Shown here piece after piece: positions 42,351-51,777 of a DNA stretch of 64,000 nucleotides (position 1 is the stretch's first letter; every line of letters starts with the position of its first letter). A model generated the notes under the pieces. The model was not told the DNA's origin. It saw only the letters and a program-made list of their open reading frames with translations, and did no database searches. A program made the position numbers and the translations under genes. Origin of the DNA: Natronolimnobius sp. AArcel1 (GTDB lineage: Archaea > Halobacteriota > Halobacteria > Halobacteriales > Natrialbaceae). Location of the stretch: positions 62,001 to 126,000 of the forward strand of contig NZ_JAAKXY010000003.1 of assembly GCF_011043775.1 (NCBI RefSeq), written 5' to 3'.

Positions 42351-43394
42351 ATGTGTACTAAAATAGGAATTGTCCATAACTTAAAACCAGAATCGCCTTC
42401 GGTCAAAAATTTATCTCAAACACTCGGTGAGCTTAGGGACACATACGATATTGATGTGTTTCCGTTGAGAGGTGATTCAACAAGTATTCTTAGAAATAAT
42501 AAATATGCGAAAAGTGTAAATTCAATTTTAAAATCTATATTGTACTACAAACGGATAAGGAAATATGATATTATAATAGTACATAAATGTCTTACTCCTG
42601 TCGACCTTCCACTTCTTGAATATCTATTCATGTCCTGTGAAAGGACTGTATTTAGCACATATGATGCAGAATACATAGAAAAGCCTTATTGTACAAACGT
42701 TCTCTCAGAGCATTCAAATAAAGTTCTTGCTACAAGTTCAAGGATATTAGATGTATATGAAGGAAAAACCTCTGATGAAAAAGTACATTTAGTTCCTCCA
42801 AGTATAGATACAGAATTTTTCTCCCCGATAGATAATGGGGAAGGTGGTGCAAAGAATGAATACGTCCTTGGATGGGTTGGGAATGCAAACTCTCATTCGA
42901 TAGATTTAGAATATATGGTATCAATATTTAATAGGATTGAGTTCAATCAGAATGTGACGCTTCGATTATTAGGTGGTGGAGACATACCAGACAAGATCTC
43001 ATCCAAACTCGAAGACCTCAATCTTAATATTGAGATAATCGATTTTGTTCCTTGGGAGGAGGTACCAGTTATAATAAACTCCTTCGACGTTGGATTGGTT
43101 CCGTTAAAGGACACAGAATATAATCGAGGAAGGTCTTGCGAGAAGGTGAGAGAATATATGGCATGTGGAGTACCAGTTATAGGTTCTCATGTAGGAGAAA
43201 ACCCCCAATTGATCCCCAGAGAGACTGGAATACTTTGTGAGGACATTAGTGATTGGGAAAACGCGATAGGATATATGCGAGATGATGAGGTAAGAAGTCA
43301 ATATGGAACAAAAGCAAGAGAACATATTGTTGATAATTATTCAACTGAGATTGTTTCCGAGTTACTAGATGAAAAAATATTAAAGAGGACGTAG
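42351..43394 (+). CDS. Family 4 glycosyltransferase
   Basis: A 347-residue GT-B type enzyme in very AT-rich sequence. Identified by VHLVPPSIDTEFFSP, NEYVLGWVGNANSHSIDLEY (the phosphate-loop position), VTLRLLGGGDIPDKI, VPWEEVPVIINSFDVGLVPL and REYMACGVPVIGSHVGENPQ, the C-terminal nucleotide-sugar site. The N-terminal acceptor domain is weakly conserved, as is usual. No membrane segments. It is followed after 29 bases by the P-loop kinase-like gene and is likely co-transcribed with it. Donor and acceptor unknown. Confidence 0.88.
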   Translation: MCTKIGIVHNLKPESPSVKNLSQTLGELRDTYDIDVFPLRGDSTSILRNNKYAKSVNSILKSILYYKRIRKYDIIIVHKCLTPVDLPLLEYLFMSCERTVFSTYDAEYIEKPYCTNVLSEHSNKVLATSSRILDVYEGKTSDEKVHLVPPSIDTEFFSPIDNGEGGAKNEYVLGWVGNANSHSIDLEYMVSIFNRIEFNQNVTLRLLGGGDIPDKISSKLEDLNLNIEIIDFVPWEEVPVIINSFDVGLVPLKDTEYNRGRSCEKVREYMACGVPVIGSHVGENPQLIPRETGILCEDISDWENAIGYMRDDEVRSQYGTKAREHIVDNYSTEIVSELLDEKILKRT

Positions 43395-43423
43395 TTACAA
43401 CAGTATTAGTGGTGGCCCTACAG

Positions 43424-44161
43424 ATGAATGAGGAAGATACACCTATATTTGACCAATGTCATATTGAATTACTGGGTCCTCCTGGAGCTGGGAAGTCGTC
43501 AATATATAATAGAGTCAGTTCAAGAAACAAGATGTACGGCCCCAATATATTAAGGTATAGTAAATTGATCCCGAATAACATTAACATTCTCGAGTATCCT
43601 CTCCAAAAAATATTGAAAAGGTATTGGGATACCTCATTGAAACATAAGTATTTCACAAAGCATCTGAAAAATAGGCCCTTGACAGCTAGTTTACTCCATT
43701 ATGTTGGAGAATCAGTTAAAACTGACCGAGATACCATTCTAGATTATCTAATAAAATTAATAGCTTCATTTGAATATGGCAGGTCTACAAAGTATAAAGA
43801 TGAAATAGTTTGCATTGATGAAGGGTTTAGTCAGCGCTGTCTTGGAGTACTCTGCAGGCAACCTTCAAATGAATTCGAAATAAGCAATTTTATTGACCTA
43901 ATCCCCTCTCCAGGTATAGTGATACATGTGGATGCACCTGCTGAACTATGCTTGTACCGACAAGTTCAACGTGGGAATGTTCGTAGTGATTTTGGAAACC
44001 CAATCAAAGAAATTAATAAAATGCGTGATCAGTGTTCTGAAATTGAATCAGAACTGGTTGATCAAGGTGTGAAGACAATTAATGTGGAAAACATAGGTGA
44101 GATCGAGACAACAGTCATGAATATTGAGGATCAATTGCATGACATGTCTTTACATCCATGA
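43424..44161 (+). CDS. P-loop NTPase / kinase-like protein of the glycan cassette
   Basis: A 245-residue protein with Walker A GPPGAGKSSIYNRV near the N-terminus and a Walker-B-like DEIVCIDEGFSQRCLGVL near residue 130, followed by PGIVIHVDAPAELCLYRQVQ, the lid/arginine region of (d)NMP or nucleoside-kinase-like folds. A sugar- or lipid-kinase role in glycan modification is plausible; no specific family is recognised. The ATG at 43424 is chosen, while the GTG at 43409 is the alternative. AT-rich like its neighbours. It converges with the next gene at about 10 bases. Confidence 0.75.
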   Translation: MNEEDTPIFDQCHIELLGPPGAGKSSIYNRVSSRNKMYGPNILRYSKLIPNNINILEYPLQKILKRYWDTSLKHKYFTKHLKNRPLTASLLHYVGESVKTDRDTILDYLIKLIASFEYGRSTKYKDEIVCIDEGFSQRCLGVLCRQPSNEFEISNFIDLIPSPGIVIHVDAPAELCLYRQVQRGNVRSDFGNPIKEINKMRDQCSEIESELVDQGVKTINVENIGEIETTVMNIEDQLHDMSLHP

Positions 44162-44172
44162 ATGATGGATGA

Positions 44173-45024
44173 TTAGACACTTTTAAACAAACCATTCATT
44201 CCACGTTTTATGGTCTTTTTCACACCTCTGTCTTTGATGGAATATCGGAAACGTTCAATAATACTTGGCTCCTTTAGTTGTACCCTGTCGCCGACCCTAT
44301 AGTAAATACGAAGGTCATCCTGACGGTTCAATTCTGAGACGGCTTGTTTAACTTGGACACGTTTCTCTGCTCCATAACTACTAAGATCAATTAGTCTTCC
44401 ATGAAATACCTTTACTGGACCATTCACGCAACCTGGACGACGGAAGACACAATTATACTCATTTCTCATCGTTGCAATTCGTACGTCACTTTGATATAGT
44501 GCTATTCGCAAAGCTGCTTGATTATGTATTTGACCTTGTTTAGTGACCTCCTGATATGCTTGTCTCCATCTTTCTAAAAAATCATTTACTCTGTTATTTT
44601 GTTGAAAAGCAATCATTCCTCCGTTATATTCTGGAAAGCTTTCTGGAACACTCCCCATTTTCGAGATGTCTATGCGGTCACTAGCAAATTTCCTTTGGTC
44701 TATACAAGCAGCCACATCAAAATTGTTGAGTAAATCGAAGACATCATATATTGGTTCGGTTAGGTATATGTCTGTATCGAGGAAGATTGTTTTATCGTAA
44801 GGCGTTTTATTTGCATGAAATACTCTATCTCCTCCATCATATCTTGGGTTATCTATCTGGATATGATTATCAAATTCATCATATGCTGAATCTGAATTAC
44901 TTATTAACGTAATTGAAGTTTCTGGCATAACTGCTTTTGTCTGAGAAGCAGATACTTTTGCTTCTTTAATGAATTCTTCACCTACAGCTAGATACACCAT
45001 TCCCTGATTAGCGCTTTCAACCAT
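44173..45024 (-). CDS. Nucleotide-diphospho-sugar transferase (GT-A, GT8-like)
   Basis: A 283-residue glycosyltransferase-like protein. KTIFLDTDIYLTEPIYDVFD contains the DTD metal motif in the position typical of GT8-like enzymes, preceded by GMVYLAVGEEFIKEAKVSA and followed by PEYNGGMIAFQQNNRVNDF (the NGG-x-(M/I)-x-(F/Y) motif) and QIHNQAALRIALYQ, another family-typical D/N-Q segment. The C-terminus is basic (IKDRGVKKTIKRGMNGLFKSV), suited to membrane contact. Start 45024; MVYLAVGEEF nine codons in is an alternative. AT-rich cassette gene. Confidence 0.82.
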   Translation of the reverse strand: MVESANQGMVYLAVGEEFIKEAKVSASQTKAVMPETSITLISNSDSAYDEFDNHIQIDNPRYDGGDRVFHANKTPYDKTIFLDTDIYLTEPIYDVFDLLNNFDVAACIDQRKFASDRIDISKMGSVPESFPEYNGGMIAFQQNNRVNDFLERWRQAYQEVTKQGQIHNQAALRIALYQSDVRIATMRNEYNCVFRRPGCVNGPVKVFHGRLIDLSSYGAEKRVQVKQAVSELNRQDDLRIYYRVGDRVQLKEPSIIERFRYSIKDRGVKKTIKRGMNGLFKSV

Positions 45025-45198
45025 CTTTCTATAGAAGATCAGTCGCCTAATATATAGTATTCTTGGTCACAGCCTGGAATTTCAATATTTTATTTATATA
45101 CTAATTGCCGATGGAGATATGATTCAAACTCTTCCGGCCCTTGTTTATAGGAAACCACAAAACGGAAGTCAACTAATGAAGTATAGTGTGTGAGATAG

Positions 45199-46404
45199 AT
45201 GCAAAAGGAAAATAAAAATCATAATTTCATAAATGGGACAATATTGCTTTTTTCCTATATGTTTATAATATCTGATATATTGTTTAGTAATATCACCCTC
45301 TTCTTCGAAATCGACATCAATAATTTGTTTGCTCTATTGTTAGTTTTATTCTGGGTAATCGGGATGTATGTTGAGAGAAGCTATATTTATATGTCTAAGA
45401 TCCATATAGTATTTCTGATATTATTAACATATTATATATCGACAATACTTTGGTCTGTTTCTATAGAGTCTAGCATATTTCAGATAATCGTATTCTCATA
45501 CCTATTTCTAGTTTTCCTTGTTATTTATGACGTGTATGACAATGAAGGGAAAATACTATACGGTGTTTTTTCCGTAACTATATCCTCACTTGTAATGGTT
45601 TGGACCGTTCTTATTGGATACTTTTTGCACACATTTATAGGATTTGACCAGTCATGGTGGATGGTTAACGACCCTAGCACACCAATAAGTTGGCATTTCC
45701 CATCTGTGACTCCAGAAACAACGGGAGTTACGATTTCAATTGGCATGATTTGTGCTTGGTATTTATATAATAACCCACCGTCAAGTGTAGTAAAATATAC
45801 CTCAATATCTCATTTGGCTTTATCTCCATTTGCACTAGTTTTGGTTGCCTCAAGACAAGGATTTGCTGCTTTCTCAATTGTCTGCTTATACATAGTCCTT
45901 ACAGTTATAGTGGAGAGGAAAGCTGGTTTGAAGGATACTGCTAAAAAAATAGGTTATGTCTCTCTGCCCGTTTTAGTTTCATTTATATTCGTTGCACCAG
46001 CTGTCGCTGTTGAACGTGTTATAAGATTTGATCCAGGTTCATTTGGGGGAAGAATGGGTGTCTGGGAGCGCATCGTTAGTGCTATAATTGAACGTCCATT
46101 GACTGGACATGGGATTGGAACTCAAAGCTTCTTTTTGACAGATGTTTCTGAAGAGACGACGCATAACACATATATGGCACTTGTTGTTGAAACTGGCATA
46201 CTTGGGCTCTTACTCTATATGATCATAATAGTTCAATCGATTCGAATGTGCGTATATAATTTAACCGAGCGAAACCTGATGTGGATTATGATTATATTAG
46301 TATGGGGGATCACGGGACTATTCCATGAACGGTCCGCTATGGGGCTTCTTTGGTTTTCAATCGCAATGGTGTTAGCAGAGGCCAAAAATGAAGGTCCTTT
46401 GTAA
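45199..46404 (+). CDS. O-antigen polymerase/ligase-like membrane protein (Wzy/WaaL type)
   Basis: A 401-residue polytopic protein with about ten hydrophobic helices and a large external loop between about residues 155 and 185. The helices are AT-rich in codon use. Near the C-terminus, GGRMGVWERIVSAIIERPLTGHGIGT is the Wzy/O-antigen-ligase signature (the 'R-x-x-x-W...P-x-x-G-x-G' pattern), followed by EETTHNTYMALVVETGILGL with the conserved His. It would polymerise glycan repeat units at the outer face of the membrane, downstream of the ABC flippase encoded at 48421-50223. Whether it acts on an exopolysaccharide or on the N-glycan carrier is not decided by sequence. Confidence 0.85.
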   Translation: MQKENKNHNFINGTILLFSYMFIISDILFSNITLFFEIDINNLFALLLVLFWVIGMYVERSYIYMSKIHIVFLILLTYYISTILWSVSIESSIFQIIVFSYLFLVFLVIYDVYDNEGKILYGVFSVTISSLVMVWTVLIGYFLHTFIGFDQSWWMVNDPSTPISWHFPSVTPETTGVTISIGMICAWYLYNNPPSSVVKYTSISHLALSPFALVLVASRQGFAAFSIVCLYIVLTVIVERKAGLKDTAKKIGYVSLPVLVSFIFVAPAVAVERVIRFDPGSFGGRMGVWERIVSAIIERPLTGHGIGTQSFFLTDVSEETTHNTYMALVVETGILGLLLYMIIIVQSIRMCVYNLTERNLMWIMIILVWGITGLFHERSAMGLLWFSIAMVLAEAKNEGPL

Positions 46405-46618
46405 ATATATAGTACCCGTTCGATTTTACTCTTTCACACGGATAATGTTGTTTAGAATAGAAAATCATTTTGACGAAGTTTCTGTCAAGGAACTACAAGC
46501 ATCCACGTTAATGAAAGGAAAGAAGTCACACAATCAGCGAATTACACCGGTACCGCACTTGACCAACTCTCTGTTCCATGAGTGAGTAATTTCCTAACAC
46601 TCACTAAATTTATAATTT

Positions 46619-47374
46619 TTACACAATGTATTTTAGATCAGGGTGTGATCTTTCAAGACTAAATTTCTTTGGGTGAATTCTCTCTTTATAAATTTTATTT
46701 CGTATTGATTGCCAGCTACTATGTCGTACTATAATTCTGATTGAGATTTCATTGAGATTTAGTAATTTCGCTAAGCGAATACGGTGGTTACCATACCCTG
46801 CAAACAATAATTCACCACGTCTAGATATGTGGACAAAAACATCGTCTAATGCAGCAATTGTCTTCTCTTCCCCAATCTTATTTTCCCTCACATACCCATT
46901 ATTTTTCATAGACATATACACTTCATCCAAATTTTTGTATCGTTTTTCGAGACCATGGAGTGTAGTGCAACCCCAGGCGCTTTTTCCATTATGTATCCGC
47001 TTTTTTTGAGAGGTATAAAAACCAATATCTTCCCAAGGAACTCCTTGTTTGTACCGAACCTTCAATGCCTCATAGAGTGGATCATTTTTAGTCAGGTGTT
47101 TCTTGTTTTGATCCCAATTTCCTCCTATGACACGACCACAGTCGCTTCGATTAAAAGGTTCAGGTGACACTCGATAGTTGATACAAGAGGGGGATATCTG
47201 AATTACTCGGAAGGGTTCTGTCGGAATGTCACCTGGTGCGAATTTCTCATTCTTTTTCCAACACGATATAGTCCAGTAATACTTTGATCTCTCCCATGCG
47301 CTTTTTATCCCCCCTCCCACAATTGGAATGTCTGTTAAAACCCTAAGTTTGTTCAACAAGTCATCTTTACTCAT
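46619..47374 (-). CDS. ParB-like-fold protein of glycan loci
   Basis: A 251-residue protein. The region AALDDVFVHISRRGELLFAG then GNHRIRLAKLLNLNEISIRI resembles the ParB/sulfiredoxin 'G-x-HR' fold, here without a DNA-binding part. The central KKRIHNGKSAWGCTTLHGLE and the N-terminal EPFRVIQISPSCINYRVSPE look family-specific. Similar proteins occur in archaeal polysaccharide loci, where a kinase or sugar-modifying role has been suspected but not shown, as far as I know. Start overlaps the epimerase stop by 4 bases, so the two are co-translated. AT-rich. Confidence 0.7.
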   Translation of the reverse strand: MSKDDLLNKLRVLTDIPIVGGGIKSAWERSKYYWTISCWKKNEKFAPGDIPTEPFRVIQISPSCINYRVSPEPFNRSDCGRVIGGNWDQNKKHLTKNDPLYEALKVRYKQGVPWEDIGFYTSQKKRIHNGKSAWGCTTLHGLEKRYKNLDEVYMSMKNNGYVRENKIGEEKTIAALDDVFVHISRRGELLFAGYGNHRIRLAKLLNLNEISIRIIVRHSSWQSIRNKIYKERIHPKKFSLERSHPDLKYIV

Positions 47375-48333
47375 TTGAGTGAATCACTATAATTACCTTT
47401 CGAAAGTTCGGTTGCCAGTTCCTTAACCGCTAAACGAACTGCCATATCACTCTCATATTTTGGCTCCCATCCTGTACTAGTCAATTTTTCGGTAGATAGT
47501 CGCATTTTTGGAACATCACCTTTCCAGCCTCGATCTCCCCCTGTGTATTGATAGTCAGGGGACTCATCTAAGGTATTACACACAATATTCGCAATTTGGT
47601 CCACAGAAGTTGTTGTTTTAGTTCCTAAATTGAAAGTACTGACTGGAACACTTGTTTGACTGTTTATAACATGGCACATGGCCTCTACACAGTCGGTAAT
47701 ATGCATATATGATTTTTCTTGTCGACCATCTCCAAGGATTGTCAAACTTTTTGGATCACTCCGAACTTTTTCAATAAAGTCTGGGATTACAGCTCCGCGA
47801 AGCCGTGGCCCTACGATATTTGCAAATCTGAAAATGTATGAATTTATCCCATGACTATGAGCATATGAGGATACTAAACCCTCTTCTCCGAGTTTGCTGG
47901 CCCCATATACACTTATTGGTTCAAGTGGTGCATAATTTTCGGGTGTTGGACGTGGTGCCTCACCATAGATCGTCGACGATGATGCAAATACAAATTCATT
48001 CACATTTTCGATTTGGCATTCCTTTAGCAACAAGCGTGTCATCGTTGTATTTTCTACGAATTGACCATCTGGATCGTCGTCATTTGGATCTTTTCGAGCA
48101 GCAAGGTGAATAACAATGTCTATCTCGGGACCCACAACCTGTTCAATAATCTCACAATTTGTCAGATCGCCCATGGTTAATTTCGCATCACTTGGAACCC
48201 AGTTAGCATTTGAATTTGAAAAGTCATCGACAATATGTACGTCGTTGCCTAATTTTAGAAGATGTTCTACTAGATGAGAGCCAATGAATCCACCTCCACC
48301 AGTCACCAGTACGCTTTTATTTCGGAGTTTCAC
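47371..48333 (-). CDS. NAD-dependent sugar epimerase/dehydratase
   Basis: A 320-residue extended short-chain dehydrogenase. VLVTGGGGFIGSHLVEHLLK is the NAD-binding loop, followed by HLAARKDPNDDDP, the active-site Ser in FASSSTIYGEAP and the catalytic YGASKLGEEGLVSS. AT-rich, within the foreign cassette. The protein is related to, but not a copy of, the GC-rich epimerase at 36980. It probably makes a 4-epimer or dehydrated sugar for this cassette. Its 3' end overlaps the ParB-like gene by 4 bases. Substrate unclear. Confidence 0.9.
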   Translation of the reverse strand: MKLRNKSVLVTGGGGFIGSHLVEHLLKLGNDVHIVDDFSNSNANWVPSDAKLTMGDLTNCEIIEQVVGPEIDIVIHLAARKDPNDDDPDGQFVENTTMTRLLLKECQIENVNEFVFASSSTIYGEAPRPTPENYAPLEPISVYGASKLGEEGLVSSYAHSHGINSYIFRFANIVGPRLRGAVIPDFIEKVRSDPKSLTILGDGRQEKSYMHITDCVEAMCHVINSQTSVPVSTFNLGTKTTTSVDQIANIVCNTLDESPDYQYTGGDRGWKGDVPKMRLSTEKLTSTGWEPKYESDMAVRLAVKELATELSKGNYSDSLK

Positions 48334-48420
48334 ACAACAAAATCGTTCTTCAACAAAAAAGATGTTCCGATTAAGGGTACTAGTATAAATGGACCTCAGG
48401 AGATGATAACATCCGAAATA

Positions 48421-50223
48421 TCATTCGGATTGAACGGCATATAACTCTGCGTACTTTCCTGACTCCTCTACAAGTTCCTGATGCGATCCAACTTCTATTA
48501 TCTCTCCATCTCCCATAGTGTATATCCGATCGGCGTTCTCTACCGTTGATAATCGGTGAGCAATCCCAAGGATTGCATAGTCACGATCCATATCCTCGAT
48601 TGCTGACTGAACTTCTTGTTCTAGATTGGAATCTAGATCACTGGTTGCCTCATCTAGTACTAGAAGATCAGAATCCTTAAGCAAGGCTCGCGCCAGCGCA
48701 ACTCGCTGTTTCTGCCCGCCAGATAGTTTCATTCCGTCGTCCCCTAATACAGTGTCGTAGCCATTCGGCAACTCGTCAAAAAACTCGTCAACTTTTGCAA
48801 TCTCACAGACGTGATCTAGTTCTGTAAGTGCTACATTTCGATTCCCGATGGTCAGGTTGTATCGAAGCGTATCGTTGAAAATGAATGGGCTTTGTCGAAC
48901 GACCGCAATACGTTCACGCCATTCATCGATATCTATCTCGTCGGTTGGGATTCCGTTTGCCCTGATTTTGCCCTTGTCAAGGTCGTAGAACCGAGTAAGC
49001 AACGACACGATCGTTGATTTTCCAGCACCAGATTGACCGACAAATGCGACGAACTCACCTTTTTCGACTTCGAAGTTGATTCCGCGTAAAATTTGCTCCT
49101 CATCATCATATGAGAAATGCACATCATCGAATTCGACATGGTCGACCGTTGCTGGAACATCTCGTGTTGCATCGTTGGGTTCCTCACGTTCCTTGAGCTC
49201 CCGAATAAACTGCTGCGTCCGTACCAGGTGCGGTAGATCGTTTTCAATCTTGTAGAACCGCTGGTTGAGGCTGCTCACTTTCGGGCCAAGCTGGAACATC
49301 GCGAAGAGGAACACTCCGAGCGCGCCGATTGAGAGGTTCGCAAACGTGAGTGCGAGGTAAATCAACACGAACACCGAAACTGCGACACCGAGGTTGTAGA
49401 AGTTGTCAATTGCCGCTTCGTTTCGTCGAAGGGTGATCCGTGCGTCGGTGTACTTCTCGACGGCGTTGGTGAAGTCCTTGTACAACTCATCGGCCAGTCC
49501 GAAGATCCGAACGTCACGAATCCCTTGTGTTCCAGCTTGAGCCGCTTCTTGTCGCTGTTCGTTTGCATCCGCAACGAGATCGCCGACCTCGTATCCGGGC
49601 TCAATCACGACGCGAAGCATGATTGTGAGCCCACCAAGAACGACAACCGCGAACACCGTAAGTAGTGGTGCCATGACGAGTGCGATTAGCAGATAAACAA
49701 GTGAGAGGAAAAGGTCCTCTAACAGTTTCACTACACGTTGAATTACCCGTCCCGCATAGTACGTTTGGGTGACGATCGCGTTCAGCATGTCGTCCGAACC
49801 TTCCTCGTCGAAATATTCGACGCGGGCGTTCAACGCATTGTCAAACGCACGCAGTTGCAGATCACGAATGTAGTATGTCCGCAGAGCTTCCCGAAACCAC
49901 GCGACGACGAAGCTCGTAGTATACCGCAGCGTCATCACTGCCGCTACCCCGACAACCACGAATCCGAGAGTAAATGGTATCCCCAAGAACTGGTAGGCAG
50001 AGACGAATACTTCCATCAATCCGTCGGCTTCTGCAACTGGATCATCTGCCTGTACGATCTCGATGATTGGTAAGATAAAACTCAGGCCGATTCCCTCGAG
50101 AACAGCCGCAACTAATCCGAGTGCAACGATTATAATCGAGAACTTCGGATCGAATCGAGCGACGTCCAAGAGGGCATCAATCTTGTCTCGTCTGGATATG
50201 GAATCGGCATCTGAAGATGACAT
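48421..50223 (-). CDS. ABC-type glycolipid flippase (permease-ATPase fusion) with internal composition break
   Basis: A 600-residue half transporter, MsbA/PglK-like, expected to flip the lipid-linked glycan. Six membrane helices lie in residues about 25-310. The ATPase domain follows: Walker A GQSGAGKSTIVS, the Q-loop VVRQSPF, signature LSGGQKQRVALARAL, Walker B LLVLDEATSDLD and the H-loop IAHRLSTV. The start is ATG 50223 (MSSSDADSISRRDK). The membrane part (high coordinates) is host-like GC-rich, while the ATPase part from about 49150 down is more AT-rich, placing the right-hand junction of the cassette inside this gene. The flippase role comes from family and locus. Confidence 0.9.
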   Translation of the reverse strand: MSSSDADSISRRDKIDALLDVARFDPKFSIIIVALGLVAAVLEGIGLSFILPIIEIVQADDPVAEADGLMEVFVSAYQFLGIPFTLGFVVVGVAAVMTLRYTTSFVVAWFREALRTYYIRDLQLRAFDNALNARVEYFDEEGSDDMLNAIVTQTYYAGRVIQRVVKLLEDLFLSLVYLLIALVMAPLLTVFAVVVLGGLTIMLRVVIEPGYEVGDLVADANEQRQEAAQAGTQGIRDVRIFGLADELYKDFTNAVEKYTDARITLRRNEAAIDNFYNLGVAVSVFVLIYLALTFANLSIGALGVFLFAMFQLGPKVSSLNQRFYKIENDLPHLVRTQQFIRELKEREEPNDATRDVPATVDHVEFDDVHFSYDDEEQILRGINFEVEKGEFVAFVGQSGAGKSTIVSLLTRFYDLDKGKIRANGIPTDEIDIDEWRERIAVVRQSPFIFNDTLRYNLTIGNRNVALTELDHVCEIAKVDEFFDELPNGYDTVLGDDGMKLSGGQKQRVALARALLKDSDLLVLDEATSDLDSNLEQEVQSAIEDMDRDYAILGIAHRLSTVENADRIYTMGDGEIIEVGSHQELVEESGKYAELYAVQSE

Positions 50224-50397
50224 CGGGGAGTTAACTATTCCGTGGTCCACTAGCGACAGCCATAATCCCGTCGGTTCGACCGCTGTCTAGTAGCTAAATT
50301 AGTACCACAACTTATGAATTTAGTCCTGTTCGCTGAAGAACGTCGTTGCCACCATCCGTAGAATCCCGACCAAACCATCTGGTGGGACTGAAAGGGG

Positions 50398-50535
50398 CGA
50401 CGGGCTCGAGGTGCGAGACGACGAAAGCACCGTCGTCCGAAACGGCAAAGCCGTTTCGTGATCACGAGCGAGCTTTGCTCTCTCGAACGACAGCAAAGCG
50501 AGGAGCACAGCGAGTCGCAGCCCTCGAGCCCGTCG
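50398..50535. repeat. Long inverted repeat with an inner perfect hairpin
   Basis: CGACGGGCTCGAGG (50398-50411) is the exact reverse complement of 50522-50535, and similarity continues outward (GAAAGGGG versus GGGCTTTC). Inside, CGAAACGGC AAA GCCGTTTCG (50438-50458) is a perfect 9-bp hairpin. It lies between the ABC gene and the repressor-like gene, directly after the latter's stop on that gene's strand. It could be a structured transcript end, a small RNA, or a small inverted-repeat element. Confidence 0.7.
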
Positions 50536-50551
50536 GGGCTTTCGGAATCTT

Positions 50552-50815
50552 CTATTCGTCGGGGTTCTCGAGGTCGCGCCCATCGACTTCTCCCTCGAGA
50601 AACGCATCACCCATCTCACTAACCTCGTAAAGACCAGTCTCAACAGATTCGAGAAGACCTGCGTCAGTGAGTGCAACACATCGTTTGCTCACGTACTGGC
50701 GGTCATAGTCAATATTGACGGCAAGAACTTTTGGAGAGACTTTGATCGGATGCGTGTCGAAAAAGAGCAGAATCTCATAGTCGACGGGAGCCATCCAAGA
50801 GACCCGCTCTACCAT
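50552..50815 (-). CDS. PhiH1-repressor-type winged-helix protein
   Basis: An 87-residue winged-helix protein: MVERVSWMAPVDYEILLFFD, then HPIKVSPKVLAVNIDYDRQY (recognition helix region) and VALTDAGLLESVETGLYEVS (wing). This is the pattern of haloarchaeal virus phiH1 repressor-like proteins, common in proviruses and plasmids. ATG 50815 is preferred to 50866, whose extension is not family-like. It is divergent from the two unknown genes at 51049-52735, like an immunity region facing early genes. This supports a provirus or plasmid origin for 50.4-52.7 kb. Confidence 0.82.
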   Translation of the reverse strand: MVERVSWMAPVDYEILLFFDTHPIKVSPKVLAVNIDYDRQYVSKRCVALTDAGLLESVETGLYEVSEMGDAFLEGEVDGRDLENPDE

Positions 50816-51048
50816 TGTTCTCGATAACCCGTTACCAGAACAGAAAAATGAGTGCCATTCGAGCAATGAAAAACTATGAGCTTCGAATTTTGGAAACGAC
50901 GTACGTAGTTAAGATTTATGTCAATGGAGTACGCTGTTCGTGATACGGAAGCTACACGTAACTCTCGAGCACACAGAGTTGCAGAAATGCGGACCGGTGC
51001 TGCAGACACCGGACCCGCGCTAGCTCCCGTAACCTCCCTACGGAAGCC

Positions 51049-51777
51049 ATGTCAGACGACGATTCACGGGATACTAAAACTCCCGACCGACAGGACGCAC
51101 CGTCGATCAGCGAGCACATTGTCTACTTCGACAGCCTCACGCGCACACTCCTCGAGTACCTCCATGACCCACGAGACACGGCATTAGAACACACGCCACC
51201 ACAGGCGCGAGCCGAGATCCGCCGGCACGTCCTCGAGATCAGGGCTCAGGCGTGCCAGATTGCGATTGCGGCGGTGGGGCCGGAGGCGGCGATTCCGTAC
51301 CGGCCGGATGCCGATGGGCCGGGGACGGGCCTGCGCCCGGCTATCGAGTACCAGCCGCCGGCGGATGCACCGAGTGAGGGAGGCGAGACTCGAGACGCGG
51401 AGCCGGACGGAGAGCCCCAGGTGGAGACGCCGGAGGGCGAGGTGCGAGACGAAAATCCGGACGGCGAGATGCAAGCCGAGGACCCGGACGGTGAGCCTCG
51501 AGAGCCGGACACCGACTCCACGGACCCGAACAACTCAACGGACGCTGTCGCGGACGTAACGCCGACGCTCGCCCTCGAGTGTGAGTGTACGGTCAGGATC
51601 GATTTCGACGCCGAGTTGAATCTCGAGGTCGAGATCGACTGCGACGAGGACTGTCCGTACGAGCACGCACTCGAGGGGACAGAACCGGCGGACCGATGCG
51701 ACGAGAGTGAGACTCCCGAGCGCACACGCGAGACGCCCGACACGGACGCCGACGACGGGGGTGTCGAGGATGCGTAA
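51049..51777 (+). CDS. Unknown acidic protein of the plasmid/provirus-like segment
   Basis: A 242-residue protein that I cannot assign. Residues 15-70 are a small helical domain (ISEHIVYFDSLTRTLLEYLH, ARAEIRRHVLEIRAQACQIA). Residues 100-170 are repetitive acidic sequence with units such as PDGEPQVETPEGEVRDENPD. Residues 175-215 contain LALECECTVRIDFDAELNLE and CDEDCPYEHA, a beta-like segment with four cysteines. It overlaps the next gene by 8 bases, so they are co-translated. GC-rich. Confidence 0.65.
   Translation: MSDDDSRDTKTPDRQDAPSISEHIVYFDSLTRTLLEYLHDPRDTALEHTPPQARAEIRRHVLEIRAQACQIAIAAVGPEAAIPYRPDADGPGTGLRPAIEYQPPADAPSEGGETRDAEPDGEPQVETPEGEVRDENPDGEMQAEDPDGEPREPDTDSTDPNNSTDAVADVTPTLALECECTVRIDFDAELNLEVEIDCDEDCPYEHALEGTEPADRCDESETPERTRETPDTDADDGGVEDA

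Noticed and set aside
46388-46585. 65-codon frame after the Wzy-like gene
   Set aside because: Overlaps the real gene end, has no recognisable features or promoter and looks like AT-rich noise.
50368-50400. CTGGTGGGACTGAAAGGGG looked like part of a haloarchaeal CRISPR repeat
   Set aside because: It occurs once, without spacers or further repeats, and belongs to the arm of an inverted repeat.
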